Source: Hymenobacter canadensis (GTDB lineage: Bacteria > Bacteroidota > Bacteroidia > Cytophagales > Hymenobacteraceae). From it: a stretch of 64,000 bases of DNA. Location of the stretch: assembly GCF_027359925.1 (NCBI RefSeq), contig NZ_CP114767.1, positions 3,348,001 through 3,412,000 of the forward strand. The letters run 5' to 3'. The notes below the pieces were generated by a model, which worked only from the letters and a program-made list of their open reading frames with translations, was not told the origin of the DNA and did no database searches. Made by a program: the position numbers and the translations under genes. This document shows positions 11,516 to 19,817 of the stretch, piece by piece; position 1 is the stretch's first letter, and the number at the start of each line of letters is the position of its first letter.

Positions 11516-14500
11516 ATGAACGTAGCGCAGTACTGGCACCGGCTGCTCGGAATCCGGACACCGGAGGCGGCTACCGTCTGGCTGTTTTTTCTGCACCACT
11601 TCCTGCTGGGGGCCGGCACCATGCTGGTGTACGTCACGGCCTCGGTGGTGCTGCTGGAAAGCCACCCCGACCACAGCCTGCCGCTCTCGTATCTGGTGGC
11701 TGCCCTGGCCCTGGTGCTGGTGGGGCGCGCGTATGCCTGGCTGGAGCACCGGCTGTCGTTGCGGTATCTGGCGGTGTGGGTGCTGGTGGCGGTGTTGCTG
11801 CTCACGGGCAGCGTGGCGGCGCTGCTGCTGCTGGGCCACTCGCTGGCGGCGGTGCTGGCGCTGGTGGTGGGCTACCGCCTGATCTACCTGCTCACTAATC
11901 TGGAGTTCTGGGGGCTGTCGGCGCTGGTATTCAATGTGCGGCAGAGCAAGCGGCTGTTCAGCCTCATCAGCGCCGGCGACCTGCCGGCCAAAGCCCTGGG
12001 GGCCGTGCTGGCCACCACCGTATACGCGCACACCCAGCTGGCTTTGCTGCTGGTTACGGCGCTACTGCTGTATGCCAGCACCTTTTTCACGCTGCGCGCC
12101 ATTCTGCAGCGGCACCCGTTGCACGCGCGCCACTCGCCAGCCCGGCCCTGGCAGGGGGCGCCGGTATCGTGGCTGCCGGGCGGCAATTCGCTGGTGCGGG
12201 CTATGGGGCTGGGCGTGCTGGCGCTGGCCGCCGTGATGGCCGGCACCGAGTACCTGTTTTTCGTGAACGTGAAGCAGCGCTATCATCATCATACCGACCT
12301 CATTATCTACATCGGGAAGATGCTGGCCATCACCTATCTGCTGGCCACGGTGTTTAAGCTGCTGGTTTCGAGGCCGGCGCTGGAACAGCTGGGGGCGCGG
12401 CGGGCGCTGGCCGTGCTGCCGCTGACGCTGCTGCTGGCGCTGCTGCTGTTTGTGCCGCTGCAGGCCCTGGGCCTCACCGAAAACCGGGTGCTGCTCTACT
12501 GCTGCACGCTGTATCTGCTGGTGGAAGTGCTGCGCCGGGCGGTGTTCGAGCCTATCTTCCTGGTGCTGCTGCAGCCCCTGAGTGCGGTGCAGCGGCTGCA
12601 GGGACATACCACCCTCAAGGGCCTGTATGAGCCGCTGGGCATGGCGCTGGCGGGTGGGCTGTTTCTGGGGCTGCCGCTGCTGGGGCTGCGCAGCGTGTGG
12701 GGGCATCTTGTCTGGATGGTGCTGCTGCTGCTGGCGGCGCTGTGGCTGCTGCACCGGGCCTACCAGCACTACCTTTCCGAGCTGCATGAGGCCCTGGAGC
12801 TGCGCTTCCTCGACCATCAGGAGCTGGCCCTGCCCGACACGGCCCGGGCCCTGATGCTGCGCAGCCTCGGCAGTTCGCGCCCCACCGAGGTGCTGCCCGC
12901 GCTGCAGTGGCTCCAGATTCATTTCCCGGAAGCCCTGGCCGAGGCGGCCCCCACCCTGCTACACTACCCCAACGACCAGGTGCGCCACCAGGCGCTGCTG
13001 CTGCTCCTGCCCGGCCAGCTCCCGCCCGCGCTGCTGCATCAACTGGCCACCTCCGACCCGGCTCCACAGCTGCGCCAGACCGCCGCTCAGCGCCTCGGCA
13101 GCCACCCGGCGCTGGTGCTGGAAACCCTGCAAACCTTGCTAAACCCAGCCGATGTGGCGGCCTGCGCCGGTGCGCTACACGGGCGGCTGGCCACCAAACC
13201 CAACTGCCCGTTGGCCCAGGAAAGCCTGGGTAGGCTCTTGGCGCTGCCCAATCCTGCGGCCCGCCAAGCGGCGCTAGGCCTGAGCCACTACCTGCCCGCC
13301 CCCCAGCAGGCGGCGCTGCTGCGGGAGGCCCTGCACAGCCCCGACCCCAGCGTGGTGCAGGCCGGGCTCCGGGCCGTGGTGCGGGTGCCGGCCGCCGGGC
13401 ACGCCACCCTCGATCTGGCCCCGGCTGTGCTGCGGCTGCTCCCGCAGGCGGCGTTCAGAGCCCAGGCCGCCGCCGGCCTCGTGCAGCTCGCCGACGCGGC
13501 CCTGCCGCACCTGCACCACGCCCTGCGGCCGGCGGCACCGGCTACGGCCGCCACGTTGCACCTGCCGGCCATTCTGGGCCGCATCGGGAGCCCGGCCAGC
13601 CGGCTGCTGCTGCTGGAACTGGTGCAGCGCCCCTCCATCCCGCTGCGGGCCGCAGCACTGCGGGCCCTGCGCAACTTCCATCCGCACCCCGCCGACCAGC
13701 CGATTTTTCAGCGGCTGCTGCATGAGGAAATCAGCTTGGCGCACCGCCTGCTGCGGGGACTGGGCACTGCCCCGGCCGGCCCGCTGGCGGCCAGCCTCAC
13801 CTACGAGCTGGCCAGCCTGCACCAGCGCATCTTCAATCTGCTGGGGCAGCTCTACGAAACCACCACCGTGGTGCAGGCCCAGCGCAACCTGGCGCAAGCC
13901 AGCGCTGAGCGGCGCGCCAATGCCCTGGAGCTACTCGACAACGTACTGCCGCGCAACCTGTATCTGGCCCTGCAGGCCGTGCTCGATGACCATTTGCCCC
14001 CGGCGGAAAAGGCCCGCCTCCTCGACGAACTGCTGGGCCGCCTGCCCGGCACCGAAACCCTGACGGCGTTTCTGGTGCGCCAGGGCGAGGCCATGTTTTC
14101 TACCTGGACGATAAGCGTGGCGCTGCGCCAGTGGCAACCCACCGCCCACGACCTACGCTGGCTGCTGCCCTACCTGCACTCCGGCCAGCCCTTGCTGCAC
14201 GAAAGCGCCCTGCTGGCCCTGGAGCACCTGCGCACCACCGGCTACACCCATTTTCAGCAGCTGCTGGCTGCGCACCCGGCCCTTGGCACCTACCTTATGC
14301 ACGCGACTCCCACTTCCGCCTCCATTTCCATTATCGAGCAGGTACTGCTGCTCAAAAGCACCGCCCTGTTTGCCGAAACGCCCGAAAACGTGCTGACCAG
14401 CATCGTGGCCATTCTGCAGGAAGTCAGCTACACCGACGGACAGGTCATCTTCCCGAAGGGCGAGCTGGGCGCGTGCCTGTTTATGGTGTATGCCGGCGAA

Positions 14501-14743
14501 GTAGACATTCTGGACGGCCCCCGGCAGCTGGCCCGCTTCGGCAAAGGCGAGTGTTTTGGCGAGCTGGCCCTATTCGATGCCGAGCCGCGCTCCGCCTCGG
14601 CGGTAGCCGCCGGCCCCACCCGCCTGCTGCGCCTGGATCAGGAAGATTTCTATGAGCTGATGGAGGAGCGCGGCGAAGTGCTGCGCAACGTAGTACGGGT
14701 GCTCTGCCAGCGCCTGCGCCGCCAGAATGAAATGGTGGGGTGA
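11516..14743 (+). CDS. Transporter-like membrane protein fused to HEAT repeats and a cyclic-nucleotide-binding domain
   Basis: 1075 residues in three parts. Residues ~1-420 hold about a dozen hydrophobic segments resembling ATP/ADP-translocase or MFS-type transporters (ATVWLFFLHHFLLGAGTML, SLISAGDLPAKALGAVLAT). Residues ~430-930 are Leu/Ala-rich helical pairs of HEAT type. Residues ~944-1075 form a cNMP-binding domain with the phosphate cassette FGELALFDAEPRSASAVA (1014-1029), including the Glu and Arg that contact cyclic nucleotide. Substrate is unknown. A cAMP-type cyclase lies convergently just downstream. The TGA stop is the first TGA of the adjacent TGATGGGG array. Confidence 0.85.
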   Translation: MNVAQYWHRLLGIRTPEAATVWLFFLHHFLLGAGTMLVYVTASVVLLESHPDHSLPLSYLVAALALVLVGRAYAWLEHRLSLRYLAVWVLVAVLLLTGSVAALLLLGHSLAAVLALVVGYRLIYLLTNLEFWGLSALVFNVRQSKRLFSLISAGDLPAKALGAVLATTVYAHTQLALLLVTALLLYASTFFTLRAILQRHPLHARHSPARPWQGAPVSWLPGGNSLVRAMGLGVLALAAVMAGTEYLFFVNVKQRYHHHTDLIIYIGKMLAITYLLATVFKLLVSRPALEQLGARRALAVLPLTLLLALLLFVPLQALGLTENRVLLYCCTLYLLVEVLRRAVFEPIFLVLLQPLSAVQRLQGHTTLKGLYEPLGMALAGGLFLGLPLLGLRSVWGHLVWMVLLLLAALWLLHRAYQHYLSELHEALELRFLDHQELALPDTARALMLRSLGSSRPTEVLPALQWLQIHFPEALAEAAPTLLHYPNDQVRHQALLLLLPGQLPPALLHQLATSDPAPQLRQTAAQRLGSHPALVLETLQTLLNPADVAACAGALHGRLATKPNCPLAQESLGRLLALPNPAARQAALGLSHYLPAPQQAALLREALHSPDPSVVQAGLRAVVRVPAAGHATLDLAPAVLRLLPQAAFRAQAAAGLVQLADAALPHLHHALRPAAPATAATLHLPAILGRIGSPASRLLLLELVQRPSIPLRAAALRALRNFHPHPADQPIFQRLLHEEISLAHRLLRGLGTAPAGPLAASLTYELASLHQRIFNLLGQLYETTTVVQAQRNLAQASAERRANALELLDNVLPRNLYLALQAVLDDHLPPAEKARLLDELLGRLPGTETLTAFLVRQGEAMFSTWTISVALRQWQPTAHDLRWLLPYLHSGQPLLHESALLALEHLRTTGYTHFQQLLAAHPALGTYLMHATPTSASISIIEQVLLLKSTALFAETPENVLTSIVAILQEVSYTDGQVIFPKGELGACLFMVYAGEVDILDGPRQLARFGKGECFGELALFDAEPRSASAVAAGPTRLLRLDQEDFYELMEERGEVLRNVVRVLCQRLRRQNEMVG

Positions 14744-15003
14744 TGGGGTGATGGGGTGATGGGGTGATGGGGTGATGGGGTGATGAGGGAAGAACGTCAT
14801 TCCGAGCGGAGCGAGGAATCTCGCCAGCGGGCTAATTCCCAAGACTGTATCGCCTGAGAAACTTTCGTCCGGCTCCCCCTCTCCTTTTCGGAGAGGGGGC
14901 CGGGGGGGTGAGGCGCCCGCGAGATACTTCGGCGGCGCCTCTGCATGACGTTCTTCTTCATCACCCTATTACCTCATCCCCACAACCCCATCACCTCACT
15001 CAC
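14735..15003. repeat. Composite inverted element with TGATGGGG octamer array
   Basis: The left arm holds about six tandem octamers TGATGGGG (14741-14790), then GAACGTCATTCCGAGCGGAG and GAGGAATCTCGC. An inner hairpin (CCCTCTCC...GGAGAGGG, about 14875-14900) follows. The right side is GCGAGATACTTCGG, then TGCATGACGTTCTT, then CATCACC-type words to 15003. The stop codons of both convergent neighbours (TGA 14741-14743 and complement 15000-15002) lie in the arms. Confidence 0.85.
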
Positions 15004-16046
15004 TCCAGCACCTCGTAGAGCATCACCGGCTCGGCTTTGTTCTTGAGGTGCCCCTCGCCCACGGCCTGGCACCGAAACGAATCCTGCACGCGGGCATGAA
15101 TGGCGGCGGTGATAAGGATCTGGTGGCGCTGAGCGGCATCCTGCAGGCGCTGGCCCAGGTTCACCACATCCCCGATGACGGTGTAGTCGAGGCGGCGCAG
15201 GGTGGCCGAGCCGATGTTGCCGGACACCATTTCGCCGGAGCTGATACCGATGGACACCGCTGGCTCGTAGTCCAGGCCTTCGGGCAGCACGCGCGGCATG
15301 TTCTGCACGAGGTTGCGCACGGCCAGCGAGGCGTCGATGGCGCGGTCGAGGTGGTAGTCGCCCCGGAATACGGCCATTACGGCGTCGCCCACAAACTTGT
15401 CCACGTAGCCGCCCTGGGTGATGATTTCCTTCACCATCTGGTCGAAGTAGGTGTTAAGCATGGCTACCACTTCCTGGGCCGGCATCTTTTCGGCCAGCAT
15501 CGTGAAGCCGCAGATATCGATGAAAACCACCGTGGCCTGAATGGTTTCGCTGGCCAGCAGCCGGTTGCTGAACTCGGGCCGGGCCATGAACTTGAGCACC
15601 GTTTCGTCCACGTACAGGCGCAGCACCTTGTTTTCCTCCATCATGTGCAGCGCCGTGCGCAGCTCTTGCACCTGCACAATGGTTTTTTCGATGGTCAGCT
15701 CCAGATCGTTGTAATCCACCGGCTTGCACACGAAATCGAAGGCGCCGCGGTTCATGGCCGTCCGGATGTTGGCCAGGTCGCCGTAGGCCGATACCATCAC
15801 GGTTTTCACCACCGGATTGGTTTCGCGCAGCCGTGTGAGCAGCGTCAGGCCATCCATCACGGGCATATTGATGTCGGCCAGCACCACATCAACGTCGGGG
15901 TGGGCGGCCAGCACGGCCAGGGCTTCCTCGCCGTTGCCGGCAAACACAAACTCGTAGGCCTCCTCCCGGATTTTGCGGCGGAAGCGTTGCCGGATCAGCA
16001 GCTGCAGGTCGGCTTCGTCGTCAACTACCAGAATCTTGGTTTTCAT
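15000..16046 (-). CDS. Response regulator with adenylate cyclase (class III) output
   Basis: 348 residues. An N-terminal receiver (ILVVDDEADLQLL, phospho-acceptor Asp in VVLADINMPVMDG, Lys in FVCKPVDY) is joined by a short coiled linker to a class III nucleotidyl cyclase domain. Metal-binding Asp residues are in VVFIDICGFTMLAEKMP and KFVGDAVMAVF. The Lys of YVDKFVGD and the Thr of DYTVIGDVVNLGQRL fit ATP rather than GTP, and the Asn/Arg of VNLGQRL are transition-state residues. It probably makes cAMP when phosphorylated. Its ATG overlaps the stop of the upstream receiver gene (ATGA). Confidence 0.93.
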   Translation of the reverse strand: MKTKILVVDDEADLQLLIRQRFRRKIREEAYEFVFAGNGEEALAVLAAHPDVDVVLADINMPVMDGLTLLTRLRETNPVVKTVMVSAYGDLANIRTAMNRGAFDFVCKPVDYNDLELTIEKTIVQVQELRTALHMMEENKVLRLYVDETVLKFMARPEFSNRLLASETIQATVVFIDICGFTMLAEKMPAQEVVAMLNTYFDQMVKEIITQGGYVDKFVGDAVMAVFRGDYHLDRAIDASLAVRNLVQNMPRVLPEGLDYEPAVSIGISSGEMVSGNIGSATLRRLDYTVIGDVVNLGQRLQDAAQRHQILITAAIHARVQDSFRCQAVGEGHLKNKAEPVMLYEVLE

Positions 16047-16423
16047 GCGGCCGGCTCCAGGCTGAGCTTGTGTTTGAGGGCGGCAAAATCCACGGGCTTG
16101 GCCAGCAGGTCCTCGGCCCCGTCGTAGCGGGCCTGCTGCCGGCTGGCGTCGTCGGCATTGGCCGTGAGCATCAGCACGCGGGTGGTGGGCAACTCGCGGG
16201 TGGCCCGGATGCGCCGCAACAGCTCCAGCCCGCTCATGCCGGGCATATTGATGTCAGAAAGCACCACTACCGGCTCAGTGGGGTGCTGGTGCAGGTATTC
16301 CAGCGCATCCTCCCCCGAAAACACGAACGTAAACAGGTGTTCGCCGCTGCGAATTTCGCGGCGAAAGCGCAGCTCAAACAACGGCTTCACGTCGGTTTCG
16401 TCGTCGACTACCAGTATGTTCAT
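16043..16423 (-). CDS. Single-domain response regulator (receiver only)
   Basis: 126 residues, one CheY-like receiver: acidic pocket in ILVVDDETDVKPLF, phospho-acceptor Asp in VVVLSDINMPGMSGLEL, Thr in VLMLTANADDAS, Lys in DLLAKPVDF. There is no output domain, so it probably relays phosphate or acts by protein contact. It is translationally coupled to the receiver-cyclase (4-base overlap). The histidine kinase gene is downstream-facing on the same strand 93 bases away, and an AT-rich stretch precedes this gene. Confidence 0.93.
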   Translation of the reverse strand: MNILVVDDETDVKPLFELRFRREIRSGEHLFTFVFSGEDALEYLHQHPTEPVVVLSDINMPGMSGLELLRRIRATRELPTTRVLMLTANADDASRQQARYDGAEDLLAKPVDFAALKHKLSLEPAA

Positions 16424-16516
16424 CGTAGCAGTCTTAAAGTGATAGGCTAGCAGATGCCCGTTAGAAACGCAATTTACATAGACTTAATAAATAAATTTTA
16501 TAACTATTTCATTCAT

Positions 16517-18691
16517 TTAATAATCTACGCTCAGCGGCAGCCGCACGATGAATTCCGCAAAATCGCCTTCCTGGGTATCCACCGAAAGCGTGCCGCCATG
16601 TACCCGCGTCACCACATCATAGCTCAGCGACAAACCCAGCCCGGTGCCCTCGCCCGGCGGCTTGGTAGTGAAAAAAGGCTGAAACACCTTGTCGGTGAGG
16701 GCCGCGGCAATGCCCATTCCGTTGTCGCGCACCCGAATTTCCACCTCGTCGGCGTGGCGGCGGGTGCAGACTTTCACCTCCGGCTGATACCCTTGCGGTA
16801 GGTGGCGCTGCTTTTCGGCCACGGCATAGAAAGCGTTGGTAAACAGGTTGAGCAGCACCCGGCTCAGGTCCTGCGGCACCACCTCTACCAGCCCAATGTG
16901 GGGGTCGAGGTGGGTGGTGATGAGCACGTTGAAGTTCTTGTCCTTAGCCCGCAGGCCGTGGTAGCTCAGGCGCAGGTATTCGTCAACCAGGGTGTTGAGG
17001 TCGGTGGGGCGGCGCTGGCCGGTGCTGGCGCGCGAGTGTTCCAGCATGCCCTTCACAATGCTGTCGGCGCGGTGGCCGTGCTCCGCTATTTTCTGCTGCA
17101 TGCCGTCCAGGTCCTGAAGCAGGACCCGCAGAATGGCGCGCCGGGGTGGGGGCAGCGGTTCAGTTTCCAGCTCCTGGCGCAGCTCGGCCAGCAGCTCGCC
17201 GCTCACCTCCGCAAAATTGTTCACGAAGTTGAGCGGGTTCTGGATTTCGTGGGCCACGCCGGCCGTCAGCTCGCCGAGACTGGCCATTTTCTCGCGCTGC
17301 ACCAGCTGGCGCTGAGTGGCCTGCAGCTGGTGCAGGGTCTGGTCAAGGTTGTCGCGCTGCCGGGCAATCTGGTCGTTGCGCTCGTTGAGCTGGCGGTTGG
17401 CCCGCTGCTTGAGCACCACGTTGCGCCACAATAGCGAGGCCAGCACCAGCAGGCTGCCCAGCCCCGCCAGCAAGGCGTAGAGCTGCTGGCGCTGGCGGGC
17501 GCTTTTCTGGGCCTGCAGCTGGCGGGTTTTGGTGAGCAGGGCAATCTGCTGCTGCTTTTTATCGAGCTCGAAGCCGTAGCGCAGGGCGCTGGTCTGCTGC
17601 TGCACCTCCTCGCCCGACAAGGTATCCTTGTAGGCCACATACAGCTGCAGGTAGGTGAAGGCCCGCGCCGAGTCGCCGCGGGCCGAGTAGGCGCGGGCCA
17701 GTACGTCGCTGGCGTTGCGGATATTTTCGTTGTTGCGGTGCCGCTGGCTGAGCTGCAGGCCGTGCCGGGCCAGCACAATAGCACTGTCGGGCTGGTTCAG
17801 GGCCAGGTACACGCGCGCCAGAATCAGCTCGGCGGCGGGCAGGCTGAACAGGTCGTTGCCGGTGCGGGTGAGCTGGCGGGCGCGCCGGCCGTGCAGCAGG
17901 GCCAGCGGGTGACGGCCCTGCTCTTCATACAGCTCCGCCACGTCAATCTCATCAATGGCCTCGCTCTTGCTGTCGCCGAGCTTGCGGTTAAGGGCAATAG
18001 CCCGCTGGTAGCTGGCCAGCGCCGGCCGGTAGCGCTGCTGCTGCTGATAGGAGTTGCCGAGCACATTCAGGGCCGAAGCCACCGCCCGCTCATCCCCGAT
18101 CTGATCGGCGTCGCGCAGGGCCGTCTGCAGCACCAGCACCGCACTGCGGTAGTCGCCGAGCTGGTTGTAGATGCTGCCCAGCGTAACGCGCAGCCGTACT
18201 TTGGCTTGCTGGTCGCCCACCTGCTCGGCCAAGTGCAGGCCTTTCAGAGCGGCCTGCATGGCGGGCACCGGGCTGCCCTGCACCATGTAGATCAGGCTGA
18301 GTTGCATATACACGTTGCTGAGGCCGGCGCGGTCGGTGCGGCGCGTAAACAGAGTCCGGGCCTGCTCAGTGTATTCCAGGGCCGGGGCAAAGTCGGCCTG
18401 GCGACGGTAGAGTGTGCCCAGGCGCAGCAGGGCCTGCCCCTCGCCCACGGGGTCGGTAATGCGGCGGGCCAGCGCCAGAGCCTGCTTGGTCACGGCAATG
18501 GCTTCGGCGGGCTGCTGCTTGCCTACCTCCGTGGCCAGGGCCTGTAGCCGGCGCACCCGGGTCGTGTCGGCCTGCGGATGGCTGGCTACCAGCTGGCGCA
18601 GGCTGTCCAGGGCGCGCGTCTGGGCCAGCGCACCGCCGCCGGGCAGAAGCCCCGTAGCCAGCAGCAAAACCAGTGGTCGACAGCGCAGCAT
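16517..18691 (-). CDS. TPR sensor histidine kinase
   Basis: 724 residues. A signal peptide (to ~residue 23) is followed by a periplasmic run of TPR repeats to ~370 (GSIYNQLGDYRSAVLVLQTA, NVLGNSYQQQQRYRPALASY). One membrane segment (~YALLAGLGSLLVLASLLW) and a coiled coil come next. The HisKA-like domain contains LTAGVAHEIQNPLNFVNNF (His near residue 481), and the HATPase domain has the N box NLFTNAFYAVAE, G1 VRDNGMGI and G2 GTGLGLSLSYD. This layout is common in Cytophagales. The adjacent receiver and receiver-cyclase are the obvious phosphotransfer partners. Confidence 0.93.
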   Translation of the reverse strand: MLRCRPLVLLLATGLLPGGGALAQTRALDSLRQLVASHPQADTTRVRRLQALATEVGKQQPAEAIAVTKQALALARRITDPVGEGQALLRLGTLYRRQADFAPALEYTEQARTLFTRRTDRAGLSNVYMQLSLIYMVQGSPVPAMQAALKGLHLAEQVGDQQAKVRLRVTLGSIYNQLGDYRSAVLVLQTALRDADQIGDERAVASALNVLGNSYQQQQRYRPALASYQRAIALNRKLGDSKSEAIDEIDVAELYEEQGRHPLALLHGRRARQLTRTGNDLFSLPAAELILARVYLALNQPDSAIVLARHGLQLSQRHRNNENIRNASDVLARAYSARGDSARAFTYLQLYVAYKDTLSGEEVQQQTSALRYGFELDKKQQQIALLTKTRQLQAQKSARQRQQLYALLAGLGSLLVLASLLWRNVVLKQRANRQLNERNDQIARQRDNLDQTLHQLQATQRQLVQREKMASLGELTAGVAHEIQNPLNFVNNFAEVSGELLAELRQELETEPLPPPRRAILRVLLQDLDGMQQKIAEHGHRADSIVKGMLEHSRASTGQRRPTDLNTLVDEYLRLSYHGLRAKDKNFNVLITTHLDPHIGLVEVVPQDLSRVLLNLFTNAFYAVAEKQRHLPQGYQPEVKVCTRRHADEVEIRVRDNGMGIAAALTDKVFQPFFTTKPPGEGTGLGLSLSYDVVTRVHGGTLSVDTQEGDFAEFIVRLPLSVDY

Positions 18692-18748
18692 AAGCAGCAG
18701 GAAAGAGGTAGAGGCCTAGTCGATTTGCCTAGCGGTTGCGGCTGCTAC

Positions 18749-18913
18749 TTATTTGTTGGCCCCACGCCACACCAGCGCCCCCGCTACGCTCAGCCCCGGC
18801 AGGCCCACTACAGTGCCCCAGGTGCTCTTGTTGCCCTTAGCATACCACGGCAAAAATCCTGGAAAGTCCGGATTGATGCTATCGGCGCGGTTCTGAAATG
18901 CATCAGAAAACAA
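18749..18913 (-). pseudogene. Fragment resembling the C-terminus of the neighbouring gene plus a membrane tail
   Basis: An open stretch without a good start codon (only TTG at complement 18911-18913) encodes DAFQNRADSINPDFPGFLPW, then a hydrophobic tail GTVVGLPGLSVAGALVW. The SINPDFP part matches the end of the upstream gene (DNRFGSINPDYPFVP). I read it as a remnant of a duplicated paralogue. A real ~54-residue membrane peptide is the alternative. Confidence 0.4.
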
Positions 18914-18956
18914 ACCGTTGAACTTGATTTCAAAAAGTCTGATTATTAAGCTCTTT

Positions 18957-19370
18957 TTATTCCTCTCTAGGCACGAACGGGTAGTCGGGATTGATGGACC
19001 CGAACCGGTTGTCGTAGATGTCCATGACGCTGCTGCGGTAGTGGCCCTCAACGTCGGCCACCGGCGGCTCATCGTGCGGGCCGGGTTTTTGGCCGCTCAG
19101 GATGTCGTTATATGCCTCCTCAATGTTGCTGTCGGTGAACCAGTACACCACCGGCCCCAGCACGGTACTTCCCGCCGCCATGGCCCGGATACCCACAAAA
19201 AACAGCCGTTTCTTCTTCTTATAGGCCGTCAGCAGCACCAGTTCCGGCTGGTCGGTTTTGCGGTGGCTGACGCCAAACACGCCTTCATAGTACTGGATAG
19301 CGTCCGTGAATTCAGCCTGCGTCACCCGGAATTCCACTGCACACTGCTTGATATGGTACTTGGCCGCCAT
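18957..19370 (-). CDS. Hypothetical protein, 137 residues
   Basis: Starts MAAKYHIKQCAVEFRVTQAE. The middle has a weakly hydrophobic segment (GIRAMAAGSTVLGPVVYWF) that may be a membrane helix, preceded by the basic run YKKKKRLFFV. The C-terminal part holds RSSVMDIYDNRFGSINPDYP. There is no signal peptide. It ends in PREE-stop just before a fragment that repeats its C-terminal motif. AT-rich sequence (19385-19445) upstream probably holds its promoter. Family not recognised. Confidence 0.65.
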   Translation of the reverse strand: MAAKYHIKQCAVEFRVTQAEFTDAIQYYEGVFGVSHRKTDQPELVLLTAYKKKKRLFFVGIRAMAAGSTVLGPVVYWFTDSNIEEAYNDILSGQKPGPHDEPPVADVEGHYRSSVMDIYDNRFGSINPDYPFVPREE

Positions 19371-19471
19371 AGCAAAAGGAGTTAGGTAAGAAGATACAGG
19401 AAATATATAAAATATTATTTATATAATAAATTTTTATCTTTTACAAAGTAAGGCGGCACGATTAGGGCACG

Positions 19472-19511
19472 AAAAAGGCCAGACAATTCCGAAGAACTAT
19501 CTGGCCTTTTT
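19472..19511 (-). terminator. Rho-independent terminator after tRNA-fMet
   Basis: Read on the minus strand: AAAAAGGCCAGATAGTTC, loop TTCG, GAATTGTCTGGCCTTTTT. This is a 13-base stem with a stable UUCG loop and a U tract on the minus strand. The A run on the other side makes it potentially bidirectional. Confidence 0.9.
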
Positions 19512-19516
19512 GAAGG

Positions 19517-19589
<73 letters not shown>

Positions 19590-19817
19590 CTGTTTGGTGA
19601 TACAAATGTAAGAGGCTTTTTGGGAAATGCCACTGCAGGGCGCATAAATACCCCTTAACGGCCGGTTGCCCCCTGACTGTCAGTCACAAAATTTTTTTGA
19701 TTTCAAAACAGCCGCCGTCTTATTGTACACAATTGCGGGTTTCCAACACCTAAGCCGGTGACTTGCCGTAAAGCCCGTCACCATTTTGTACTACCCAACC
19801 ACAGCCAACTACAACTC

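Noticed and set aside
14741..14790. Tandem repeats that might be a CRISPR array
   Set aside because: Units are 7-8 bases with no spacers and no cas genes nearby; this is a short tandem array.
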